From Avena insularis (lineage: Eukaryota; Streptophyta; Magnoliopsida; Poales; Poaceae), in the NCBI GenBank assembly GCA_023614405.1, contig CM042693.1:334039527-334103526 (forward strand): a DNA stretch of 64,000 nt, in the 5' to 3' direction. Each line of letters begins with the position of its first letter. Position 1 is the first letter of the stretch. Shown piece by piece: positions 34,374 through 45,320 of the stretch. A program made the position numbers and the translations under genes. Under the pieces are notes generated by a model. It did no database searches, was not told where the DNA came from, and was given only the letters and a program-made list of their open reading frames with translations.

Positions 34374-36549
34374 ATGCATACAATGTTTTTGTTGTTGATG
34401 GTTCTATCATGTAGTGTTGCAACCTTCCACTGCTCAACTATCCCTGAGAATACCACAGATATGTTCTCTCTGCTCGGTTTTAAGCAGGCCATCACTAGTG
34501 ACCCAACAGGAGTGTTGACCTATTGGAATAGCAGCACCACCTTTTGCCAGTGGGAAGGCATCACATGCAGCAGGACACACCCAGGGCGTGTTGTGGCGCT
34601 GCACCTCGCAGGCCTGAGATTGTCGGGGCAAATTAGCTCCTCACTTGGGAACCTCACTTTCCTTAAGGAACTCAACCTAACCTCAAACAGTTTTTCTGGC
34701 CAGTTGCCTCCACTAAACCGCCTCCACAAGTTGCAAATCCTTGACTTTGGTCGAAACTCATTTCATGACAGTATTCCTGATGCACTTGCCAATTGTTCCC
34801 ACCTACAAATGTTGTACCTCCATCACAACTCTTTAGTAGGCAACATCCCTCCGAAACTAGGCCTCCTTTCCAACTTAAAAGATTTATGGCTTAGTTATAA
34901 TAACCTCACTGGAACCATTCCGTCAGCCTTCAGCAATAGTTCTAACATACAACGTCTAGCTGCAACAGATAATCAGCTGGAGGGAAGAATTCGCGACCAT
35001 CTTGGAAAATTGTCAAGAATGCAGCGGCTGAGCCTAGGTGCAAACAATCTAACTGGTGTATTCCCACAAGGCCTCTTTAATCTATCCAAGTCACTCCAGG
35101 TGCTTAGCTTGGAGATGAATAAGCTAGGAAATACATTGCCACCTAATATTGGTGACGCTCTCCCTAATCCTCAGATGCTTTTCTTGAACCGTAACATTTT
35201 CCAAGGGAACATACCAGCTTCCCTAGGCAATGCTTCAGGGTTGGGAAGATTGGATTTGGAGCACAACAAATTCACAGGCCAAATTCCTACTTCTTTTGGC
35301 AAGCTAAAAACTTTGTACCAACTGAATCTCGAGGGCAATAATCTTGAAGCAACGGATGCCCAAAGCTGGGAGTTCATAAATGCATTAAGAAATTGTAGCA
35401 GTCTAGAAGTCCTTGCTCTAGATGGAAATCAGCTACAAGGATCTCTCCCACATTCAATAGGTAACTTTACATCTAGCCTTCAAATGCTACTTCTAGGTAA
35501 TAATGAGCTATCAGGGATAGTTCCCCCAAGTGTGGGGAACCTCCGGTCCTTAATTCAACTTACACTAGAGTATAAAAATTGTAGAATGGATTGGAAAGCT
35601 TACAAATTTGCAGCAGCTAGTTCTTGATATGAACAAATTCACCGGACCGATTCCGTCTTCTATTGGCAATTTAACTCACCTGGCAATCCTCTCTGTAGCA
35701 TTCAATGAATTTGGAGGTACCATACCATCAACCTTGTGGAATCTTGAACAACTCTCGTTGTTGCACCTTAGCAATAACAATCTCCAAGGCAACATTAGTC
35801 AGATGTTAGTCACCTTAAACAACTTGTCGACCTAGGTCTTTCATCGAACAAGCTTACTGGTGAGATACCTAATGTCCTAGGCCAATGTAGTAACCTAGTG
35901 AACATCGAAATGGGCAAAAACTTTCTCATAGGAGATATCCCACTATCTTTCAGCAACCTAAAGAGTCTAAACACGGTAAATCTTTCCCATAACAACTTGT
36001 CAGGAACAATTCCAATAGTTTTAGCTGACCTACTGCTCCTCAGCAAGCTGGACCTTTCATACAATAACCTTCGAGGAGAAATTCCAAAAGGAGGATTATT
36101 TGGAAATGCTACATCAGTTTATCTTGATGGCAACTTTGGACTTTGTGGAGGAGTGATGGATCTCAAAATGCCCGTATGTCCTGTTATATCTCAAAGAAAA
36201 GAAAAGAAGTACTATCTGGTCAGAGTGTTGATTCCAATAGTTTGCTTCACATCACTACTCATGTTGATTTTCATTATAATCCTTCAGAAGAAGAAGTCAC
36301 GCAAACAATATATATCGTTGGATACTTTTGGTAGGAAATTCCCCAGAGTTTCTTATCATGATCTAGCTCGAGCAACTGGGAACTTCTGTGAATCAAACCT
36401 AATTGGGAGAGGAAGTTGTGGCTCCGTGTATAGAGGCAAATTGACACAACTTGAAATGGATGTTGCTATTAAGGTTTTTAACCTCGAGATGAGCTGTGCA
36501 AACAGAAGTTTCATGTCAGAATGTGAGGTTTTGAGAAGAATTAGACATC
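34374..36549 (+). pseudogene. Kinase gene, exon 1 part a: signal peptide, LRRs, membrane segment, N-lobe of kinase
   Basis: The LRR frame is open to about 35575. There EYKNC replaces the expected repeat and the correct frame (WIGKLTNLQQLVLDMNKF) is another one, implying a short deletion. A second shift near 35805 changes the frame to LKQLVDLGLSSNKLTGEIP, which then runs through the membrane segment and kinase N-lobe. It stops at CEVLRRIRH where the CACTA element begins. Removing the CACTA element and one ATC copy makes the frame continue RYITPILTA at 51503. Confidence 0.93.
36547..36549. repeat. Target-site duplication ATC (left copy)
   Basis: ATC lies directly before CACTACAGG at 36550 and directly after CCTGTAGTG at 51503-51505. 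A three-base duplication is the CACTA signature. Confidence 0.95.
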
Positions 36550-36559
36550 CACTACAGGA

Positions 36560-37030
36560 AACGCCTGGTATGCCGAGGGCTTATTGCCGTCGGCGTAGCT
36601 AGGAAAACCCTCGGCGTAAGCTACACTGACGGCTGCCGTCGGCGTACCGTCCTCGGCGGACCTCTCCTTCGGCGGAGCAGGCGCGGCCGTCGGCGTAGAA
36701 CAAGACAGTCGGCGTAGGTCAACGCCGACGGCCTGACGGCGCCCGTCGGCGAACGTCGGCAGCGCCGTCACACGGCCAGTTAACGGCGCGTCGGCTACGC
36801 CGACGGCCTCCCCCTCGGCGTACTCTCGCCACGTGGAGGCAGGCGGGCGGCCTGGCGCAGCCGCTACGCCGACGGCCTCCCTCTCGGCGTACGTTCGCCA
36901 CGTGGAGGCAGCGGAGCGGCCTGGCGCAGCGCCTACGCCGACGGCCTCCCCCTCGGCGTACATATGCCACGTGGAGGCAGCGGAGCGGCCTGCGCATGAC
37001 CAAATGGTCACGGCTACGCCGACGGCAAGC
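36560..37030. repeat. Left subterminal repeats of the CACTA element, with a 69 bp tandem unit
   Basis: TACGCCGACGGC, GCCGTCGGCGTA and CCCTCGGCGTA recur in both orientations. At 36795, 36864, 36933 and 37014 a longer unit starting CTACGCCGACGGCCTCCC and containing CGCCACGTGGAGGCAG repeats with spacing 69, 69 and 81 bp. In this superfamily such arrays are binding sites for the TNPA-like protein. Confidence 0.9.
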
Positions 37031-37274
37031 CAGCCCCAGTTTTTTTCTTGTGCAATGCAATGCTCACCTTTATTTCAGCACATGCTCATATCAAACCCTC
37101 ACAGCTCACAGCAATGCTCACCTTTATTTCACACATGCTCATATCAAACATTGCTCATATCAAACATTGCTCACATCACACATGCTCATATTAAACATTG
37201 TTCATATCATACATGCTCATATTAAACATTGTTTATACATCATCCATACATCGTTCATACATCATCACACATGC

Positions 37275-39722
37275 CTACAACTCTGGAGGAGAGGGGGTGT
37301 ACCCGAGATCTCCCTTGGTGAAAAGTGGCGACCTCTGCCGAGGGTTGCATCCAGTAGAAGCAGCAGAAGAGCCACCTGGCGAGGGAGTAGAAGTGTGAAG
37401 CTCGGGAGAACCACCTGCAGAATGGCCAGGAGATGGACCATCGTCATGAAGCGGTGTGATCTGACGCCCATCCGGCGAGGCGTGGCCAAAGTGCCGGTTC
37501 CCAGAAGCTCCCGTTCCCTACATGTTGCCTACATGTTAGCAACTTGCGAGGCAAAGTAAAGCGATAACCAGTGGGTTAACAAAGAACTTACCGGTGTCGA
37601 TGCGTAGTAGGTCCTAGCGAAGCTTTCCTTCGATTGCAAAAATGGCGCCGGACCTGGCATGGGAGGCACGGGCCCCAAATCTCTATTCTGGCCAGTTTGA
37701 ATATTCACCATCATGTCCTGCAAGATAGTTTAGAAGTCAGGCCGTAGTACAACAAACGGGGGGAAGTGGGACTTGTATCTTTTGCAAAAATAAAGGTTCG
37801 GACTTACATTTACGTATTGCATGTAGATCGCAAGCGCCTCCTGATGCTGCCGAAAGGCCACCTGATATTCCTCATAAACGGTATCGTAGGCCGCGTCTAA
37901 CTCAGGCTACAATTTCAAATACAAGGAATCTCGTCAGTGGTTAGCCATGCAGGAACAAAAGTCATAAAGATGATGAGAACGAGAAAAACTTACATCCTCG
38001 GCGGAGCGACGAGGCTGGCCACGAGGCGGGATAGGGGGGCCGTCGGCGGGGTAGGTAGCCTTGAGACGGCTGAAGCTCGTGCTGAGGGTAGGCTTGACCT
38101 TCTTATTCAGAATCTTGAGGCGTCCATGCTGCAATCCGTGCCCCGACAGGACCAACGACTCCTCGTCAATCTCCGCGTGAATGGGGTCATCCACATGGGG
38201 GTGACGAGCCTTCATCATCGTGCTGTAGTTTCCCAAGTCATTCTGGGCAGTGCCGAAGTACACGGGCAACGAGGGTTGAGGCTCCGAGTAATTGGGCTTC
38301 TTTCGCCGCATCATCTCATAGACGGCGACGTCATGAATCACCTCCCCGGGTTGTGCCTCGGCCACCTGTATCGCGAAAAGAAATATTATGCATATGAAGT
38401 ACAAACATGACGAGAAATACACGCAGGTCGTTCCATGTATATACGTACCACCTTCCCCTTGAAGCGGTCAAAGTTGCGGTTTCCCGCGCAGTGCGTTCCA
38501 CCATCGCCTCGGTTATCCGCGTTCCGCCTCGACAAGGCTGCAAACTCCTTGTCTTCTCTGAGCCACCTCGTCCTAACCAGCTCCTCCCATGCGAGTCGAT
38601 GCGGCTCGGCCCAATCGGGGATAACCTGAAAATGCAATACTCAACTCCAGACAATGCAATGGCAACTTAGAAGCAATGTAGAATCTCATTGACATTTTAC
38701 TCACCGACATGTACTCTTCTGGCATCATCGAGTACTCAGGATTAGGGTTCCTACTGACAATGTCTTCCTTCCTGACCCTCACGCCCCTGTCAGCCCAGAA
38801 GTGGCTAGCGGCCGTGACCTTCTGGTTGTACCACACCTGGGGGGTCAACTTCACACAAGCCCCAAGCAAAGTCCTCTGCGCCTTCTCCTGGTCCTCCTCG
38901 GCCACACGGTAAAAGCACTTCAATCATGCATAAGAGTCATGAGTTAGCACGGTGGGGTCATCAAGTATGAACATAACTCGAGAAATAAGCCTTACCCAAA
39001 ACTTGGTGATGACAGCATCAAAGATGTCGGAAAAGCCCGGACACGGGTAGTCCGTAGTCCGCCCAAGTAGTAGCTAGCTTCCTGTCACCCTCGGGGGTAA
39101 TGTGATAGCCCGGCCAGAACTTCCTAATCAGAGCTCCAACGAGGCTGTTAGGAAGGCGAGCCTTGGTCCCCAGAGGAAATGTCTAATTGCTGCACAATAA
39201 TAAACATTAGTACACAATAATTATTTATGACCAACATGAAATAAAATGTTTTAAATTGCCAAATTAGTACACTTACTCAAGGCCATCTGGAATAATAAGG
39301 GCTTTCGCCTCCTGAGTCCTAGGCTCAAACTTCTCGTCAGGGACTCCCGATTCCCCACGATTCCGCAATTTCTTCGGCCCCACCAACTCGCGGCTAGTGT
39401 CCGCCTCCGTATCGGTCCCCGCCTCCCTCTCAGACTCAGCCTCCCTCTCGGACTCTGCCTCCCTCTCGGCCCTGAAAGGCTGCTCTGTCAGGAACAACTC
39501 AGGAGCCACGTCGCCAGAAGCAGAGGGTGGTGGGTCAAAGTCCACGCCTCCTCCCGTGGCACCTCGTCCTCGACCTCGGCCTCGACCCCGTCCTCCGCCA
39601 GCAGGAGCAAGATCGGGGTAACGCGGATTGGGATTTGGCTGTCTCCCACTCCGTGTAACTCTTTTCTTGCACTGCTTCAGCGCATTAAGCAAGGACGAAC
39701 TGGTTGCCTTGCCGCTGCTCAT
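37275..39722 (-). CDS. TNPA-like protein of the CACTA element (Ptta/En/Spm type), about eight exons
   Basis: ATG 39722 begins MSSGKATSSSLLNALKQCKK, followed by a glycine-arginine tract (GRGRGRGRG) and an acidic region. Exons are delimited by good GTAAGT donors. The DNA-binding core of the plant transposase (Ptta/En/Spm) family includes IRKFWPGYHITPEG and, across the later exons, VWYNQKVTAASHFWADRG, DWAEPHRLAWEELVRTRW and VIHDVAVYEMMRRKKPNY. The last exon ends SPLFTKGDLGYTPSPPEL before TAG at 37275-37277. A four-base duplication near 39060 shifts the frame, so the copy may be defective or the assembly may be wrong there. In En/Spm, TNPA binds the subterminal motifs and unites the ends. Confidence 0.75.
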
Positions 39723-42700
39723 ATTGTTCAATCACCTGCATTAAGTAAGAGAAAACAGTTAAGCACAAAGACATAATAAAATGTATACACAAAGAATAAA
39801 GGCATAATGCAATTAAGAAAACAGTTAAGCACAAAGACAAAATAAAATGCATTAAAAAATAAATACTCACTATCATTTTCATTCTCATTCTCATTCTCAC
39901 TATCACCATCTTTTGAGTAGAAATCTAGATTCTCATCGAAGGGTGTAGGATCATCATCGTTGTCATTCTCGGTATGGAGCTTCTCGAGCATACTTATGTC
40001 ATGTAGATTCACCACTGACTCACCCCGAGTTTCTACATCATTCCCAAGGTCCTCAAGATCAACCGGTTCTAAATCAAAGTGTCCGAAGTCCTCTTGCTCT
40101 TGATAGAAAATTCCCTCGTACGTTACAGAGTTAATGTTGTTGTAATCGTCCTCGGAGGGAATCGGTAGGTTACCATGTGGCGATACCTGGAACACGACTT
40201 CCCAGTCCTGGAGTTCCGCTTTCTGGCATGGGTAGGGCAAATAATAAACTTGGTTGGCTTGGTGAGCAACAACAAAGACGTCGGCTCTGCTATAGGTGGT
40301 TGAAGGCCTAACTTCAACTAACCCAATGGAAGGGGTACTTCTCAGTCTACCCCTTGGGTCAAACCAGTGGCACTTGAACACAACAAGATTGAGTTCGACA
40401 TTCGTACGATTGAAGGTCAGCTTGTATACATTCTCTAACCTTCCGTAGTAATCAAGGGAATCGGCTCCTTTGGTGAACACCCCAGTATTTACCGTTTTTG
40501 CATTCGGTCGCCCTTTCTGGTGCGTCTCTGTATGGAAGCGAAACCCATTCACATCATACTTCTCATACTTCATGACGACACTGTTACAACCTTGGGAAAC
40601 ACATTTCAGCTCATCTGACATCTCAACGTTGGGATCAGCTCCCTACAGGTACAAGAGGAATTTGTTGCGTTCAGTAGTTACGTGGAATAAGAGCGACAAG
40701 TCACATATTGCAATTGCAAGGTAAGAGGGACAGGTTAGAAATTACTTTTTCCATAAACCATGACACAAAGTTTTTTTTATTTCCGGGAGCACCCTCTTTC
40801 AGTAGAGTGTCCAACTCCATGGGAGAGGGATCCCGGGTCCCGCCACTGTTCATCCGTGAAATCGCTAAGAAGGAGAAAATAAGCATTAGACGGAGACCGA
40901 GTTACTAGCTGCATAGAGAAATAGGGTGTTCACCATTTTACCTAATGAAATCGACCACTTCTTTCATGTTCATAAGCACATAGAGCATTATGCAATCCTT
41001 CTCTTCCTTCAGCAACCTATATTTTAGTCCTTTACCGGCCTTGCCACCGGGAAATTGGAATAGTTCGAGATTGGGGTCATTCTTGGGCAGGTCGACATTG
41101 TAACGAGAGACCGGGTTATGCATAGTGGGAACATCATCGGGCCAGTAGGTTGTCGCGGCGTCTGCCATCTCCCGAAATCATGTTGCTTCAGCTATGCATG
41201 CTTCAATCTTGGCTTTGTTTCCAGTTATTTTTCGAATATACTTAAACTCTCTCTCAATACAAAATTGCCAACGAAATTGCACCGGCCCCCCCAAGAGTGC
41301 CTCGTTCGGAGGTGCACAATGAGATGTGCCATCGGAGTAAAGAAGCCTGGCGGAAAGATCATCTCCAAATTGCATAGCAACTCCGGCACCTGAACTTGCA
41401 TCTTCTCAATCACCAGAGGACATATCTGCTTAGCACAGAGGGTGCGGAAGAAATGGCTCAACTCCGCAAGCACTCGCCATACTTTTTCGGGGAGATACCC
41501 TCGAACCATCACCGGCATCAGCCGCTCAATCCATATATGATAGTCGTGACTCTTGAGACCGTTGACTTGTCCCGTCAAAAGATTGACTCCCTTACTTATA
41601 TTTGAACAATAACCGTCAGGGAACATCACGACGTATTTGAGCCACCTAAATGACTCCTTCTTTTGGACATTATCAAGGCAGTAGTAGGCATGCGGCTTGA
41701 ACCAATTCTTTCGACGGACAGTAGGAGGCTGCATGTGTAATCTCTTCCTATCACAAAGCTTCTCAACATCGACTCTAGCCTTGACATTATCCTTTGACTT
41801 CCCAGGAATGTTCAGATCGTGTGAAAAAGGGACTCCCCGACATTCTTTTCGGTGTGCATCACATCGATGTTATGGGGAAGTTCGAGGTCCTTGTAATACA
41901 CGAGATTCGTTAAGGCTGCCACGTGAGTCCAATTATGCGTTACACCATATCCCGCAAATTGATGGCCAGTTCGGCCCATGGCACGAGAGCACGTATCTCG
42001 CATCAACAATGCACCTCGAACTTTGGTACCTTTTTACTTCATGCACAACTTTGCCCTTCTTGAAGTTCTTTCTATCTTCTCTAAACGAATGATTTCTTTT
42101 GAGGTACTATCGATTCGTGTCAAACGCAACATATTTGCGACCCGACTTTAGCCAAAGGAACTCAAGTCGGTGCCTGCACACTGGGCATGGCCACTTACCA
42201 GCTGTACACCATCCTCATGTTAGGGCGTACCCGGGCATGTCATGCATAGTATATTGTAACCAAACTTTCATCAAAAAGTTTCTCTTTGATGCTCGGTCGT
42301 ATGTCAACGTCCCGTGTATCCAAGAGTGGTTCAAATCATCCACAATCGGCTGCATGTAGACACTCAAGTTCTTCCCCGGATACTCAGGTCCTGGAATTAT
42401 CAGCGACAAAAACATGGTCTTCCGTTGCATTAATACTCCGGGAGGGAGATTGAGCGGAATAACATACACCGGCCAGCAGCTGTACGAGGCCGTCGACATA
42501 CCATATGGGTTGAAGCCATCTGTTGCTATCGTCATTCTAACATTCCGAGCCTCTTCTGCCCACCGGGGGTATTTGTCATCGAAGTTCTTCCATGCCTTAC
42601 CATCAGATGGATGTACCATCTTCTTCCGTCTGCCGCCCTCGTATCTTTTCCCTTCTTGTGCCACGTCATCTGCTTGGCAGTCTCCTCGCTCAAGTAAAGC

Positions 42701-43519
42701 CAATGGATTCTTTTATGAATGGGAGATACCAAGTATCTTCTTAGCGACCTTCGACGCCTCACGACCATCCTTCCCTTTATCTCTTCATATCTAGAGGCCT
42801 TACAAATGGAGCAGTACTTGTCACCCTCAAACTGTTTCCAAAACAAAAGGCAGCCTTTTGGACAACAATCTATCTTTTCATAATCCATGTTGAGCTCCTT
42901 CATGAGTTTCTTCGTTTCGTGAAAGGTTTTAGGCGCATAATGCCCTTCGGCAACATGTTACCACATGTTCTCGATTAGCTTCAAAGTGAGAACGTGGCGA
43001 GTAATCGGCACTTGTCGGCTAGACACCGAGAGATGGCATCGAGCTGAGAAATCTTTGCACCCTCGTGACAGAGGCCTCTTAGCCGCGCCATCATATCAAG
43101 GAAGGCCTTCGGTTGGCTCCGGTTCCTCGGTTCTAGCGTTCCTCCGGTTCGGTGATTCCTCCCGTGGAGGTGGCGAATTCGGCTGGTCGGCATCGATAAG
43201 ATCATCTAGCATGTTTCTAATCCCATCGCTTATTGCCATTGAGCCGACGCATCACCTCACCTACATCACGTTCGTACCGAGAAAAGTCGACTTGCGTGAC
43301 ATAGTTAGACATGTACCCATATTGCAGAAGGTGTTTGTACATGTCATCCTTTCCCTGACGATGACACTTAGTGCAATGAGCGCACGGACAAAGTGCCCAA
43401 ACCATTGCCTTCGAACCACGCCCTAACTCATTCACTAACAAATGAGTGTTCCGTACCCAATCGTCTGTTTTATTAGTCGCACTAATACGGCCACTGTACA
43501 TCCACCCATTATCAGCCAT
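39685..43519 (-). pseudogene. TNP2-like CACTA transposase, broken
   Basis: On the minus strand the N-terminus is the transposon-associated domain (MADNGWMYSGR…CAHCTKCHRQG) at 43519-43217. The catalytic region follows at about 42903-41812: YCSICKASRY, RMTIATDGFNPYGM, YPGKNLSVYMQPIVDDL, CPVCRHRLEFLWL and NIDVMHTEKNVGESLF. Then come a DUF4218 block (MVRGYLPEKVWRVLAELSHFF, about 41734-41225) and a DUF4216 block (VVFKCHWFDP, 40621-40000) with an acidic tail. A GTGAGT donor near 39868 and a GCAG acceptor near 39738 suggest a last exon reading IEQYEQRQGNQF up to TAA at 39685-39687. A frameshift near 42600 and in-frame stops near 42190 and 42090 disable it. The enzyme would cut the CACTA ends. Confidence 0.88.
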
Positions 43520-44400
43520 CCTCTTCTGCTTTGTTGGGAGACAAACAACAAATATAACATTTTATATCAAACAGGAGATTAAATGCTTCATATTTTTACG
43601 CATTCATCAACCTACATGTCCAATAGGAAAAGAGGGTCCTAACCAGCCGCCGGATCTGTAGATTGGGTAAGTTCTCCCTGGTTCTACCCCGATCCAAGCA
43701 GAATTTCGGCAGCACCTCCCCGCTGCTCTCCCGATACACGTCTCGACAAAAAGCCAAGAGGATGTGCATCCGGAGAACAACGAGGAGGCGCCACTGAAAT
43801 CATGTCTCGAATCGAGGTAGAGCCAGGGAGAACCAAACCCAACTAATCCGCCGATAAAAGCCATAAGCGTTACGGTCCAAAATATGCGAGACCACTAATG
43901 CATATTAAGTCGCGTAACGCTTACGGTCGGGATGACGCCTAGGTGACGCGACAGACTTGGTGATCTAGACACAAAAATAAAACCTAGGTACAAGAGAGGC
44001 GAACAGATTCTCACCCTCGGCGGTAGAGGAAGTAGTCGATCAACCGAGTGTCGAGGTCGGCGACGGAACTCGGAGACGGGATCGAGGTGTCACCTACACC
44101 ATCTCCATAACGACAGTCGATCCGCCAAGGATGGTCACTCCTGAAACACTACAAAGTCTGTACATTGACATAAAGAGAACACCTTAGTAAACATGCAACA
44201 CACTCACGGCCCTAGTGTGGCTTCTCTCTTCAACGGCCATATGACCAAGCTAGCTTGCCACTAACCAACAGCCTAATCCTAGCAACTCGTGCATGCATAT
44301 CACTTAACAAATGATATAAACTACTAATAGATGCAACTAATAAATTCTAACAAGATTAACAACAAGATTTAATCTAACAAAATTAACTCTAACAACAATA
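43520..44400. other. CACTA sequence upstream of the TNP2-like gene
   Basis: No domain-bearing frame. The position fits the promoter and untranslated leader of the transposase gene, which is read leftward. I cannot place a TATA box. Confidence 0.4.
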
Positions 44401-44409
44401 TTTGCTTCT

Positions 44410-44940
44410 AGAGGGGAGTGGAGGAGGTACCTGCAGAGGGGGCCGAGCTCGAGGAGGAGGGGGAGAGCTTGGGAGGAGGGGGCCGAGCTCGGGGAGGAGG
44501 GGGCGAGGTCGGGGAGGAGGGGGAGAGCTTGGGGAGGAGGGAGCCGAGCTCGGGGAGGAGGGGGCCGAGCTCGGGGAGGAGGAAGGGAGGAGGGAGGAAG
44601 GTCAGGGAGGAGGGGGCCGAGCTCGGGGAGGAGGAAGGGAGGAGGGAGGAAGGCGGCTGGCGGCGGGGAGGAGGGAGGGAGGCGGCGGTGGGGGAGGGCC
44701 AGGGTGGGGGAGGGCCGGGGTGGGGCTAGCGGCGGCGGCCCCGAGCTCGGGGACCGGCTCGGGGGAGGGAGGAGGCGGTGGAGGCTCGGGGGAGGGAGGG
44801 CTGGCGGCGGCGGGAATGGGGGAGGAGCTGGCGGCGGGAATGGCGCGCGGCTGCTGGCGGCGGGGTCGGGGTCGGGAGCGGGCGCGGGCAGAGCAGTTGG
44901 TGAGAGGAGGAGGGGTCGGGAGCGGGCGCGTGGGCAGCCC
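44410..44940. repeat. GC-rich purine minisatellite in the CACTA element
   Basis: A unit of about 20 bases of the form GGGGAGGAGGGGGCCGAGCTC repeats from about 44436 to 44640 with variants, then degrades into GGGAGG/GGCGGCGG DNA. The long open frames across it on both strands come from the repeat and its lack of stop-forming A and T. The G-rich strand is the plus strand. Confidence 0.85.
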
Positions 44941-45001
44941 TAGTAGGATAGGGCTACGCCGACGGCCAGGCATACGCCGAGGGCAGCCGTCGGCGTAGCT
45001 A
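44941..45001. repeat. Internal block of CACTA subterminal motifs
   Basis: Within 60 bases occur CTACGCCGACGGCC, ATACGCCGAGGGC and GCCGTCGGCGTAGCTAGG. The last word is identical to 36586-36603 near the left end. The block is far from the right terminus, so later DNA (45002-51230) may have been added inside what was once a shorter element. Confidence 0.75.
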
Positions 45002-45178
45002 GGTTTTTTTTTTCAGGGTAGAACGTTTTTTTTTGAAAGAAGGGTTTTTTGTTTAATATCAAATTTTACAAGATACTTTATTTAGTGTCTACTATTATAG
45101 AAGAAACTATATATTATTAATATATATAATTTTTTATTTCGTCTTGTGCTCGTTTTCTAAGCAAACCCTAGATGTGGG
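45002..45178. other. AT-rich spacer before the displaced array unit
   Basis: A T-run followed by AT-rich DNA without coding content. A possible joint between the subterminal block and the array fragment. Confidence 0.3.
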
Positions 45179-45320
45179 CTAAACCCTGATCTCTGTGCAC
45201 ACTCGGATCGTCTACCCCCCTAGACGTTCCTCTGACAGGGGTAGCCCAGCGTAGCTCTCTCTTGTTTTGTGTTTGTTTAGGTCATAGGGTGATGTAAAAC
45301 CATGTTGGTTCACAAGTTGG
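45179..45320. repeat. Displaced partial unit of the ~340 bp array
   Basis: From AAACCCTGATCTCTGTGCAC to GTTCACAAGTTGGGG this matches the second quarter of the units at 49402-51030 almost base for base. The match stops abruptly at about 45320, where unrelated DNA begins. Confidence 0.9.

Noticed and set aside
36560..37030. Short GCCGTCGGCGTA repeats considered as regulatory array of the kinase gene
   Set aside because: They lie inside the CACTA terminus and recur at its other end, so they belong to the transposon.
44402..44998. Overlapping open frames of 79-198 codons rich in Gly, Arg and Glu
   Set aside because: They arise from a GC-rich tandem repeat lacking stop-forming bases; all frames on both strands are open and none has a domain.
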